NCBI GenBank assembly: GCA_043736155.1 | Contig: JAYTDA010000404.1 | Location: forward strand, 1 to 28,495 | DNA: 28,495 bases | Source: JANNRR01 sp043736155 | Lineage (GTDB): Bacteria; Pseudomonadota; Alphaproteobacteria; Rhodobacterales; Rhodobacteraceae | Reading direction: 5' to 3' | Shown here: piece after piece, positions 1-6,719 of the stretch | How the letters are laid out: the number at the start of each line of letters is the position of its first letter | Position numbering within the stretch: the first letter of the stretch is position 1 | Notes under the pieces: generated by a model | Databases searched by the model: none | Told to the model about the DNA's origin: nothing | The model's input: the letters and a program-made list of their open reading frames with translations, nothing else | Program-made: the position numbers and the translations under genes

Positions 1-87
1 GGGGGCGCGGCGTCTTTGGTCCTGCCGGCGGCCATCCACGATAACCCTGCCTCCCCCCCAGCCCCTCTCCCGGCGCAACCGTCGGGG

Positions 88-106
88 CCCCGGATCAAGT
101 CCGGGG
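88..106. repeat. Short intergenic palindrome (6-bp arms)
   Basis: The arms CCCCGG and CCGGGG flank a 7-base centre ATCAAGT. The form matches a palindromic element that recurs between genes in many Rhodobacterales genomes; this is from memory, not from a search. There is no T-run after it, so an intrinsic terminator is not supported. Confidence 0.55.
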
Positions 107-227
107 CGGCGGGGGTCACGGTGGTCTGGTGATCCCGTTTGACACCATCTGGATCCGGCAACCGGCGGTTGCGAACCCCCACCGCCACTGCAACAATTTT
201 CGGCGCTGCCCGGCATGACTGCGTGCT

Positions 228-255
228 TTGGATTTGCCCGATGATCCGCTAAGCT
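228..255 (+). promoter_or_regulatory. Weak sigma70-like promoter candidate upstream of the accessory operon
   Basis: TTGGAT at 228-233 and TAAGCT at 250-255 are separated by 16 bases and lie about 30 bases before the ATG at 284. Both hexamers are imperfect. I looked for a sigma54 site (GG, ten bases, GC) because many T6SS promoters use it, and found none with correct spacing here. This is a positional guess. Confidence 0.2.
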
Positions 256-283
256 GGTGCCATCGTCCCGGATGGGTCCTTGA

Positions 284-1555
284 ATGAATATCAATGCTCC
301 GCTTTTGAACCACCGGGTTTTGCGTCTGCATGCCGAAAATGCGGCCTTTGTCGCTGCCCTGCTGCGGCGCGGGCTGGATGGGCCGAACTTTGGGCTGATT
401 GACCTGTATGATCTGGAAAACCGGCTGGCAGGCCATCTGGATGCCCTGACCATGGCAGGTCCGGCGGGTGCAGGGCTTGCGCTGGAAACCATCGCGGTAA
501 CAGCGGGTTACGGCGAGGTGTTCACCTTGTTTCACCTCGCCCTGCGACAAAATCCGACGCTGGCACTGGCGGAGCTGGTTCCCGCCGATCTGCTGATCTG
601 GCCCGAGATCGAGGCTTTTGGCGCCGCCGCTGCCTGGTGTGCGCCGGATCAGATCGCCAGCCGGATGCGGGCCTGGATCGGCAGCGCCGATCCGATGGCG
701 GTCTGGATTGCGCTCGATGTCTGTGGCCGCAGGCGGGTGGATCCACGCGACCGGCTGGCGGGGCTGCTGGCCCATCCACACCCGCAGGTCGCGGCACGGG
801 CGATGCAGCTGGCCGGTGAGCTGGGCCGCGCCGATCTGGCCCCCAGCCTTGCCGCCCGCGCCGGATCCGAGACCGACCCCGATCTGCGCTGCGCCGCCGC
901 CTGGGCCGCAGCGCTGTTGGGGGAGCGCAGGTCGGCACCGGCGGCGCTGGCAGGGTTGATTGCCCCCGGCACCGCGCCCGCACGGGCACGTCAGGTGGCG
1001 GAGCTGCTGCCGCTGGTCTGCGACAGCGCAGCGGCAAAACGCTGGATCGCGGGCCTGCTGTCCAATGCCGCCACCGAGCGGTGGGGCATCGTCGCCACTG
1101 CGGCGCTGGGGGCGGCAGACTCGCTGGAGTTTCTGATCCGGCAGATGCAGGACCCGCTGCTGTCGCGCATCGCCGGTGCCAGCTTTTGCCGCATTGCCGG
1201 GATCAGGCTTGGCCCGTTGTCGCTGGAATTGCCGACTTTCCCCGATGATCCTGCCAATGCCGTGGTGGAAGCCTGCCCGCAGGAAAGTTTCATCGAAGGC
1301 AAGCTCTATTGGCCCGATCCGGACAAGCTGACCCACTGGCTGGCAGGCAACAGGGCGCGCTTTGCCAGCGATACCCGCAACCTTTTGGGGGCCGCAGCCT
1401 GGACCCTGCAACCGCCGATCGAAAGCCATGCGCCCTGGCAACTGGATCAACGCGCGCTGGCGCTGGAGATTGCCACCCGCAGCGCTGATGCCGCTTTGCC
1501 GAACTGGCGCGGCGCGGTTGTCATGCAGGACCGGGGGTTTACCCGACTGTGGTGA
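284..1555 (+). CDS. TIGR02270 family T6SS-associated HEAT-like repeat protein
   Basis: The product is 423 aa. It opens with the segment NHRVLRLHAENAAFVAALLR, typical of the TIGR02270 family, a conserved protein of unknown function found next to T6SS accessory genes. The middle is strongly alpha-helical and Ala/Leu-rich, with repeated short helical pairs resembling HEAT repeats, for example around residues 155-260, suggesting a protein-binding scaffold. There is no signal peptide or membrane segment, so it should be cytoplasmic. The ATG at 284 is favoured because the family homology begins at once. It stands 31 bases before the DUF2169 gene and probably heads the same operon. The exact role is not known; help in loading effectors onto the VgrG tip is inferred from the neighbours only. 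Confidence 0.82.
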   Translation: MNINAPLLNHRVLRLHAENAAFVAALLRRGLDGPNFGLIDLYDLENRLAGHLDALTMAGPAGAGLALETIAVTAGYGEVFTLFHLALRQNPTLALAELVPADLLIWPEIEAFGAAAAWCAPDQIASRMRAWIGSADPMAVWIALDVCGRRRVDPRDRLAGLLAHPHPQVAARAMQLAGELGRADLAPSLAARAGSETDPDLRCAAAWAAALLGERRSAPAALAGLIAPGTAPARARQVAELLPLVCDSAAAKRWIAGLLSNAATERWGIVATAALGAADSLEFLIRQMQDPLLSRIAGASFCRIAGIRLGPLSLELPTFPDDPANAVVEACPQESFIEGKLYWPDPDKLTHWLAGNRARFASDTRNLLGAAAWTLQPPIESHAPWQLDQRALALEIATRSADAALPNWRGAVVMQDRGFTRLW

Positions 1556-1586
1556 CCAGGCGACATATGGCAGGATCAGCCGCACC

Positions 1587-2645
1587 ATGAGGCTGGAAAA
1601 TGCAACAGGCTACCCGGCAAACTTTACCCTGGCCCTCGACAAGGCGGGGCATGAACAAATCGTGCTTGTCACCAAGGTGACGGTGCAGTTGCACATCGAA
1701 CCGGGTGCGCCCTGCCGGTTGGCCCCCGACCAGCGCCCGCTGTTCGATGCCGATCTGTTCGGCCCTGACCCCGGCACCGATGCATCGGTGTTTGAAAACG
1801 ACTTTGCCGCCTTCAAGCCCTTGTGCGATGTGCTGTGCCAGGCCCGGGCCCATGCGCCGGCGGGGCAGCCGGTGACGGAACTGGGGGTTGGCATCCGGGT
1901 TGGTGGCTGGTCGAAACGTTTCACGACAATGGGCAGCCGGATCTGGCTGAAGGCGGCCACCGGCTATCAGGCATCGGGCAAACGTCCGTTTGTGGTGCAG
2001 GATATCGGCTATGACCATGCCTATGGCGGCACCGATCCCGACCCGTCAGACCCGACAAGGGCCGCCAGCTTTCAGACCAATCCGGTGGGTCTGGGGTTCT
2101 ATCCGTTGCGGGCCGAGCGCGAAGGGGCGGCACTGGCGCAAACTGCGGTTCTGGGCACCGACCCGGTTGACCCGTTTGGTGGCGACATCGCCCCGATGGC
2201 CTTTGGCCCCCTGGGGCGCAGCTGGCTGCCGCGCCGGCTTTATGCCGGAACCTATGATGACCCCTGGATGGAAAACCGTCTGCCGTTCCTGCCGCTGGAT
2301 TTCGACGACCGCTATTTTCAGGCCACCGCCCCCGATCAGCAGATCGCCTATCCGGTCGGCGGTGAACCGGTTGAATGCGTGCATCTGTCGCCCGAAGGCC
2401 GGTTGCTGGGCGAAGTGCCGCGTTTGCAGATCGTGGTGCTGTTTGAACGCAAGAGCGGCCGGGTCACCCAGCGCATTGCCAATCTTGACACGGTGTTGCT
2501 GCTGCCGGAGGAACGGGTGATGAGCCTGACCTACCGCACCCGGATCACCGCCGAACGCGACCTGTTCGAATTTGCCCGGGCGGTGATTTCGGAACGCCAA
2601 CTGGACGGGGCGCGGCATCATCCTGGCGGAGGCGGCGATGGCTGA
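1587..2645 (+). CDS. DUF2169 domain protein, probable T6SS effector adaptor
   Basis: The product is 352 aa and almost all of it is one DUF2169 domain, starting MRLENATGYPANF and containing the family-like stretches GYDHAYGGTDPDP and NPVGLGFYP. DUF2169 proteins are encoded beside PAAR-like/DUF4150 proteins and have been reported to act as adaptors that help load such effectors onto VgrG, as in Agrobacterium. The open frame extends upstream to 1362, but that part overlaps the preceding gene and is not like DUF2169, so the ATG at 1587 was chosen. Its last codons overlap the next gene by 8 bases, indicating translational coupling. No signal peptide or membrane segment is visible; a cytoplasmic chaperone-like role fits. 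Function here is inferred from family and order. Confidence 0.87.
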   Translation: MRLENATGYPANFTLALDKAGHEQIVLVTKVTVQLHIEPGAPCRLAPDQRPLFDADLFGPDPGTDASVFENDFAAFKPLCDVLCQARAHAPAGQPVTELGVGIRVGGWSKRFTTMGSRIWLKAATGYQASGKRPFVVQDIGYDHAYGGTDPDPSDPTRAASFQTNPVGLGFYPLRAEREGAALAQTAVLGTDPVDPFGGDIAPMAFGPLGRSWLPRRLYAGTYDDPWMENRLPFLPLDFDDRYFQATAPDQQIAYPVGGEPVECVHLSPEGRLLGEVPRLQIVVLFERKSGRVTQRIANLDTVLLLPEERVMSLTYRTRITAERDLFEFARAVISERQLDGARHHPGGGGDG

Positions 2646-3750
2646 GCCGCAATCCTCCGCCATCGGCATCTCTCCCGGTCTTGCGGTTGTGGGCTATGGC
2701 ATGTGGACAGCGCTGGGTCCAGATGGCCCCAGCACGGTCGCAGGCATCCGGGGCAAGCTGATCGGGTCAGAGGTCGGCAGTCTGTGGGACAGCACGATTG
2801 GGGAAAACCTGCCCGCCTTTCGGGTCGCGGCGCATCAATGGTGGACCGGCCCGAGCTTTCTGCCCGATCTGCTGGCCCCCGCGATCGAGGAATGTCTGGC
2901 CGAGGTCGGGGGCCTCGCCAACCCGGCATTGCACCTTGCGGCCAGCCAGATCCCGATTCTGGTCACCCTGCCGCCGCCCGACCGCCCGGGCCGTCCCGAC
3001 GGGTTGGAACAGTCGTTCCTGACCGGCCTGGCGCGCAAGCTGGGCCGCGCCCTGCCGCCCGGCAGCGGTGCTATTCCGGGGGGCCGCAGCGGGCTGCCGC
3101 ATCTGTTGGCACAGGCGGCAGCACAGGCGGGCCGCTATCCGCTGCAGATCATCGCCGGGGTGGAAAGCCTGTTGGCGCAGCCGGTTGTCGATCACTATAT
3201 CGCCCGCAGCCGGTTGAAATGCGGGGGGAATACCTCTGGCTTTACGGTGGGTGAGGCGGGTGCGGCGGTGCTGGTGGCCCCCGCCGGGCTGGTGCAGGGA
3301 CCGGAACTTCTGGTGACCGGGATGGGAACCGGGATCGAGCCGGGCCGCGACGGCGGCTCGCGTGAGGCCGCTGTCAGCGGCGATGGCCTGACCCTGGCGA
3401 TGCGCGCCGCCCTGAATGCCGCCCGCCGGCCGTTCTATGACATGCCGGCGTTGCTGGGTGATCTGAACGGCGAACATTTCAAGTTCAAGGAACAGATGAT
3501 CGCCTCGATGCGGCTGGACCGGGTGGCCCCCGAAGGCCGGTCGCGCCGGCCGCGCGGCCATACCGAACATCTGAACCTGATCGAGAATGTCGGTGAAGTG
3601 GGGGCCGCCCTGATGCCGTTGCAACTGGGCTGGGCGTTTGAGGCGGGGCGCTGCGGGCTGCTGGCACAGAATCGCGTGTTGTGCTTTGCTGGCGAAGATG
3701 ATGGGCGGCGGGTGGCACTGGTCGCCGAATACCGTGAGGGCCGGGCATGA
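2638..3750 (+). CDS. Degenerate beta-ketoacyl synthase / thiolase-like T6SS accessory protein
   Basis: The product is 370 aa. It has the outline of a thiolase-fold ketosynthase: an N-terminal VVGYGMWTALG (17-27), the segment IIAGVESL (171-178), GFTVGEAGAAVLV (201-213) and a C-terminal HLNLIENVGEVGAALMPL (311-328), which matches the usual His/GxTGAA region. The position where a ketosynthase nucleophile Cys should sit, about 20 residues before IIAGVES, reads GGRSGLPHL (148-156) and has no Cys. The family is therefore recognisable but probably not an active condensing enzyme. Such thiolase-like proteins recur between DUF2169 and DUF4150 genes in proteobacterial T6SS clusters, and an adaptor or structural role is the likely job. 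It overlaps the previous gene by 8 bases and the next by 4. Confidence 0.8.
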   Translation: MAEPQSSAIGISPGLAVVGYGMWTALGPDGPSTVAGIRGKLIGSEVGSLWDSTIGENLPAFRVAAHQWWTGPSFLPDLLAPAIEECLAEVGGLANPALHLAASQIPILVTLPPPDRPGRPDGLEQSFLTGLARKLGRALPPGSGAIPGGRSGLPHLLAQAAAQAGRYPLQIIAGVESLLAQPVVDHYIARSRLKCGGNTSGFTVGEAGAAVLVAPAGLVQGPELLVTGMGTGIEPGRDGGSREAAVSGDGLTLAMRAALNAARRPFYDMPALLGDLNGEHFKFKEQMIASMRLDRVAPEGRSRRPRGHTEHLNLIENVGEVGAALMPLQLGWAFEAGRCGLLAQNRVLCFAGEDDGRRVALVAEYREGRA

Positions 3751-4757
3751 GCGTTTTTGCCAATGGGCTTGGGGTTTCGGGCAAGGCCACCCAAAGCAAG
3801 ACAATTGCCGCCATGCCGGATGTCTGCCTGTCGCCACCGCCACCCCCTGCGGGGCCTGTGCCTATTCCTTATCCGATGACTGGCATGGCGACCGATACCA
3901 CCGAGGGCTGCACCAGCGTCCTTGTAGAAGGAAAAGAAGCGGGCAAGAAGAACTCCACCAAATATTCCAAAACAATGGGGAATGAACCGGCGACGAACAG
4001 TTTCGGTGCGAACGTCCTCACCCACAAACTTTCCGGCTCGTTGAAGTTCTCTGCCTATTCGTTCGATGTGATATTCGAGGGTGGCGGCGCCTGTCGGTTT
4101 ACGGATCTGACCACCCAGAACCACATGAATGTCGGTGGCGGGTCGGTGTCGATCGACATTGAAAGACCGAATGTCGCGATGATCGACCAGCGCAGCCCCT
4201 GTGCGGCGCTGAAACAGGCAAATGACAATGTCCGCAAGAAAGCCAGGGCCGCATCCGAAAACAAGAAATTCCGAAAACCACAACGCGAAAAGCTGAAAGA
4301 TTTCGAAGAATCCGGCACTGTGTCGCACGCACTGTTCAAACCTGCATCCGGGGCAGCCAGCGTCGTTCCCGGCACTTCCAGCAAGTTGCTTCGAAAGAGC
4401 AGCGGTGGCTATTTTGCGCAGGCCAAGAAATCAACCGCAAAACAGCGCGCCGCAAACAAGGTTCCGCAGGTCATATGCGAAGGCCAGCCGCCGCATAATC
4501 ACTCCGATGGTGGATTCTTCGGGCACAGTGAACCCTGTATCCTGAAAGAGATTGCCCCGGTATCCAAATGGGGCAAGCTGACAATGGCCATCGACTGGCA
4601 TCAAAAAACTGCCGATGGTTCGACCGTTCATCGTGACGATGCCTGTGGCAACTGCAAAAAGGTGCTTCATTCGGCGTGCAAGTGCATAAAGATTCGTCTT
4701 TGCAACCCGGATGGTTCGACGCGTGACGGCTGCAAAGAATCCGAACCGGGGGTGTAG
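3747..4757 (+). CDS. DUF4150 (PAAR-like) T6SS effector with putative C-terminal deaminase-like toxin domain
   Basis: The product is 336 aa. Residues 1 to about 128 are a clear PAAR-like DUF4150 domain: MPDVCLSPPPPPAGPVPIPYP (23-43 region), a TTEG/GKKNSTKYSKTMGNE core and the closing DLTTQNHMN. This fold caps the VgrG spike. Residues about 130-235 are a Lys-rich linker. The C-terminal roughly 100 residues carry GHSEPC (H260, E262) and DDACGNCKK (C300, C303), followed by a predicted helix and the strand IKIRLC then NPDG. HxE plus CxxC in this order is the zinc-site signature of the cytidine-deaminase fold, used by toxins such as DddA. Start ATG 3747 overlaps the preceding stop. Base composition falls after about 3900, consistent with an exchanged toxin module. 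The PAAR-like call is firm; the deaminase call is an inference from motif and order, and another zinc or cysteine-rich toxin fold is possible. Confidence 0.85.
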   Translation: MSVFANGLGVSGKATQSKTIAAMPDVCLSPPPPPAGPVPIPYPMTGMATDTTEGCTSVLVEGKEAGKKNSTKYSKTMGNEPATNSFGANVLTHKLSGSLKFSAYSFDVIFEGGGACRFTDLTTQNHMNVGGGSVSIDIERPNVAMIDQRSPCAALKQANDNVRKKARAASENKKFRKPQREKLKDFEESGTVSHALFKPASGAASVVPGTSSKLLRKSSGGYFAQAKKSTAKQRAANKVPQVICEGQPPHNHSDGGFFGHSEPCILKEIAPVSKWGKLTMAIDWHQKTADGSTVHRDDACGNCKKVLHSACKCIKIRLCNPDGSTRDGCKESEPGV

Positions 4758-4760
4758 GTT

Positions 4761-5546
4761 ATGCTTGATGCAATTCCGTTTCTGCCTAAAATACTCCCGA
4801 TGTCGACATTGGATTTTGAGTCTACACTCTGGAAAGGTGCCTTGTCACATATCGGCCCGGTTGCCGACCTGACGCCTTTGCAGGTCGCATTGCTCAAGAA
4901 AACCAACTGTTCTCTGTACATGATCTACCTTGGTTGCGTCGGGCTGTGTCACCAGCGCACAGCCTCGATGTTTGACCAAAAGTTGAACCTGCTTTTAATG
5001 GAGCAGATTTTCGCCTATCAGTTTGACTATCGCTATGTAAAAACTTTCGGGATCACCATCGAAGATGTCGACGACACTTCTGACAAGATTCGGGCGATTC
5101 GGCGATCAATTGCATATTTCTTCTTTGAAATACTGGAACGCGCACCCAGTTATTTCGTATCTGGGCGACCTGTTGCAGATGTGAGTTTTATCATAAATCT
5201 GACGCGATTCATTTGCGGCCCCGTTAACCGCCCGACAGTTGACAATTGGGTGCGTGGAATCATCGGCAGGATGGATGTCATTGCAGCTTCCACAGTCATC
5301 CATTCGCCATATGTTGACGATTTTCCAGACCGTTTATCTTGGGAATTAGCTGCGTCAGAGACCCACGGTGCCCCCTTGCCGCTGGAAGTCCTTGACCTTT
5401 CGTTGGAAATGGCTGGTATTGATTTTTCTGCCCGAGCGGCGAGCCAACTGGCAACCATTGATCCGTCACAGAACCAGTTGTTTGTACCAGTCGATGAGCT
5501 TGTGGCCGCAGGCTTCGTGGGCACACCTTATCGGATCGGAGGTTGA
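4761..5546 (+). CDS. Unrecognised protein, candidate immunity protein 1
   Basis: I do not recognise this 261-aa product. It starts 3 bases after the DUF4150 effector stop, behind a modest G-rich Shine-Dalgarno-like stretch at 4748-4754. A second ATG at 4800 lacks a convincing ribosome site. The sequence looks globular and mixed alpha/beta, with no signal peptide and no clear membrane segment; the hydrophobic piece near SLYMIYLGCVGLC (51-63) is too short and polar-flanked. Codon use and G+C are visibly unlike the structural genes (23 G+C in the 60 bases 4981-5040). Position immediately after a candidate toxin, cytoplasmic location and foreign composition suggest an immunity protein. That is inference from context; it could instead be another accessory protein or a second effector. 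Confidence 0.75.
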   Translation: MLDAIPFLPKILPMSTLDFESTLWKGALSHIGPVADLTPLQVALLKKTNCSLYMIYLGCVGLCHQRTASMFDQKLNLLLMEQIFAYQFDYRYVKTFGITIEDVDDTSDKIRAIRRSIAYFFFEILERAPSYFVSGRPVADVSFIINLTRFICGPVNRPTVDNWVRGIIGRMDVIAASTVIHSPYVDDFPDRLSWELAASETHGAPLPLEVLDLSLEMAGIDFSARAASQLATIDPSQNQLFVPVDELVAAGFVGTPYRIGG

Positions 5547-5548
5547 CG

Positions 5549-6286
5549 ATGCCGGTGGTTCCGCCAGGACACTTCGCGGGCATTGGCTACCCGGACTTCG
5601 AGTGGGATGAAACTGATCTGTTGCAGTATTACTACTTTCTGCCGCAGGAAACCCACGACCGGCTGCTGTTGCTGACCAGAAATGCCTGTCTGGCCTTGGC
5701 CATTGGATCAGCAACATGGGTTCTTGCCCGTTTTACCCGATTTGACGATGATCGGCCGGCGCGTGACTTTGTCGCCGCCATGTGGGCGGAGATAGCACCG
5801 GGATGGCGGTGCCAGTGGTATTTTCCCGATGATGGGGACTATGTCGGGCCAGTTCGCGGGCCGATGGGCCTGGCAATGGCTATACTTTATGATGCAATGG
5901 AAGAACTGGGCAACAACCCGGAAATTGCCGACCGCGCAGCATGGATGCACAATCTGGCCAGGCATGTGATTGGCGATGATCCGATCTATGAAGGCTGGTT
6001 CGCAAAGAGCATAGATAAACTGGATCAATTCCACAGTTGGCGTGTAGAGGGTGGGCAGGAACCCGACCTGTTTGACGATGCCTTTCCGCGGGGGGGTGTA
6101 TTGTCAATAGAAGCCATTACGCCCGACTTGCCCTATGACCCTGAATTGGCCGCCGCTTTGTTGGAGCGTTTGATTCAACAGGAAAGGCGGATGGGAAACC
6201 ATTTCATACTGGGGCCGGCAGAACATGGTATCGACATGGGTGAAGAAGATGACGACCACACCCATGGTGGAAGCCTACCTCACTGA
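5549..6286 (+). CDS. Unrecognised acidic protein, candidate immunity protein 2
   Basis: I do not recognise this 245-aa product. The ATG at 5549 has a good GGAGG at 5538-5542 six bases upstream; an in-frame TTG at 5543 directly follows that same site and overlaps the previous stop, so it is a poorer start. The protein is rich in Asp, Glu, Trp and Tyr and ends in an acidic/His tail (GEEDDDHTHGG). It has no signal peptide or clear membrane span. Acidity and small size are common in immunity proteins against nucleic-acid-targeting toxins. It is tightly coupled to the preceding gene (2-base gap) and ends one base before the convergent DUF6484 gene. Whether one or both of these two genes confer immunity cannot be told from sequence. 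Confidence 0.75.
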   Translation: MPVVPPGHFAGIGYPDFEWDETDLLQYYYFLPQETHDRLLLLTRNACLALAIGSATWVLARFTRFDDDRPARDFVAAMWAEIAPGWRCQWYFPDDGDYVGPVRGPMGLAMAILYDAMEELGNNPEIADRAAWMHNLARHVIGDDPIYEGWFAKSIDKLDQFHSWRVEGGQEPDLFDDAFPRGGVLSIEAITPDLPYDPELAAALLERLIQQERRMGNHFILGPAEHGIDMGEEDDDHTHGGSLPH

Positions 6287-6287
6287 A

Positions 6288-6710
6288 TCAATTCAACTGC
6301 ACACTCGCCCCCTGCACCCTATTAGGCCCATCCGACCGGCTGAGTATCTGCGTCCCGCGCAATGTGATCCGCCCGTCCGCAGTCATCGTAATCGACCCTT
6401 GGCCGCAGCGCAAAACCACCTCCCGGCCAGCCTCCAGCACCAGCCTTTCGCCATCCGCCTCAACCATCGGAACCAGCGGCTGGATCAGGCCCAAAATCAG
6501 CGGGTCGGCTTCACCCAGCATCACCAGCGCCACCTCGCGGCCAACCGACGCCAACGGTGTCGGCACCAGCGAGCGGGCCCAGAGCAGCGCCGCCGGGTCC
6601 AGCGCCGGGATCGTCACCTGCGCCCGGCCATCGGGGCCAAGGGCGGTGATCCGGGCCAGATGGACCCCGGAAAGGCCGGTCAGCGCGGGCAGAAACGAAC
6701 CGTCGTGCAT
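6288..6710 (-). CDS. DUF6484 domain T6SS-associated protein
   Basis: The product is about 140 aa. The N-terminal half (HLARITALGPDGRAQVTIPALD, then a VGREVALVML segment and LILGLIQP) matches the pattern of DUF6484, a small T6SS-linked family of unknown function with a likely small beta-barrel. The C-terminal part (VVLRCGQGSITMTADGRITLRG) is beta-strand rich and resembles VgrG-like beta-helix strands. Two adjacent ATG codons are possible: the one at 6713 is only 2 bases from the GGAGG, while the one at 6710 has 5-base spacing and was chosen. The ribosome site overlaps the clpV stop codon, so it is translationally coupled to clpV. A role at the spike or in effector handling is only inferred. 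Confidence 0.8.
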   Translation of the reverse strand: MHDGSFLPALTGLSGVHLARITALGPDGRAQVTIPALDPAALLWARSLVPTPLASVGREVALVMLGEADPLILGLIQPLVPMVEADGERLVLEAGREVVLRCGQGSITMTADGRITLRGTQILSRSDGPNRVQGASVQLN

Positions 6711-6719
6711 CATGGCCTC

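Larger units (their letters stand above)
1..283. other. Gene-free upstream flank with palindromic repeat fragments
   Basis: I see no convincing coding region here. A long minus-strand open frame runs through this stretch and the whole of the next gene, but it is a shadow of GC-rich coding sequence. The stretch contains a C-rich segment around 51-72 resembling the left arm of the inverted repeat at 22756-22850, a perfect short palindrome at 88-106, and a weak promoter-like pair near 228-255. A vgrG gene often sits upstream of such accessory cassettes, but nothing in these 283 bases encodes its C-terminus. Confidence 0.6.

Noticed and set aside
88..106. Intrinsic terminator of an upstream gene
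   Set aside because: The arms are only six bases and no T-run follows on either strand; a repeat element is the simpler reading.
116..1588. Long minus-strand open frame (490 codons) covering the first gene
   Set aside because: It is antisense to the TIGR02270 gene, is rich in Arg, Gln, Pro and Gly as expected for a GC-rich shadow, and resembles no protein family.
4490..4535. HNH nuclease reading of the His-rich stretch HNHSDGGFFGH in the effector C-terminus
   Set aside because: The spacing does not fit the HNH/beta-beta-alpha metal pattern, whereas HxE plus CxxC fits a deaminase site better. It remains the second choice.
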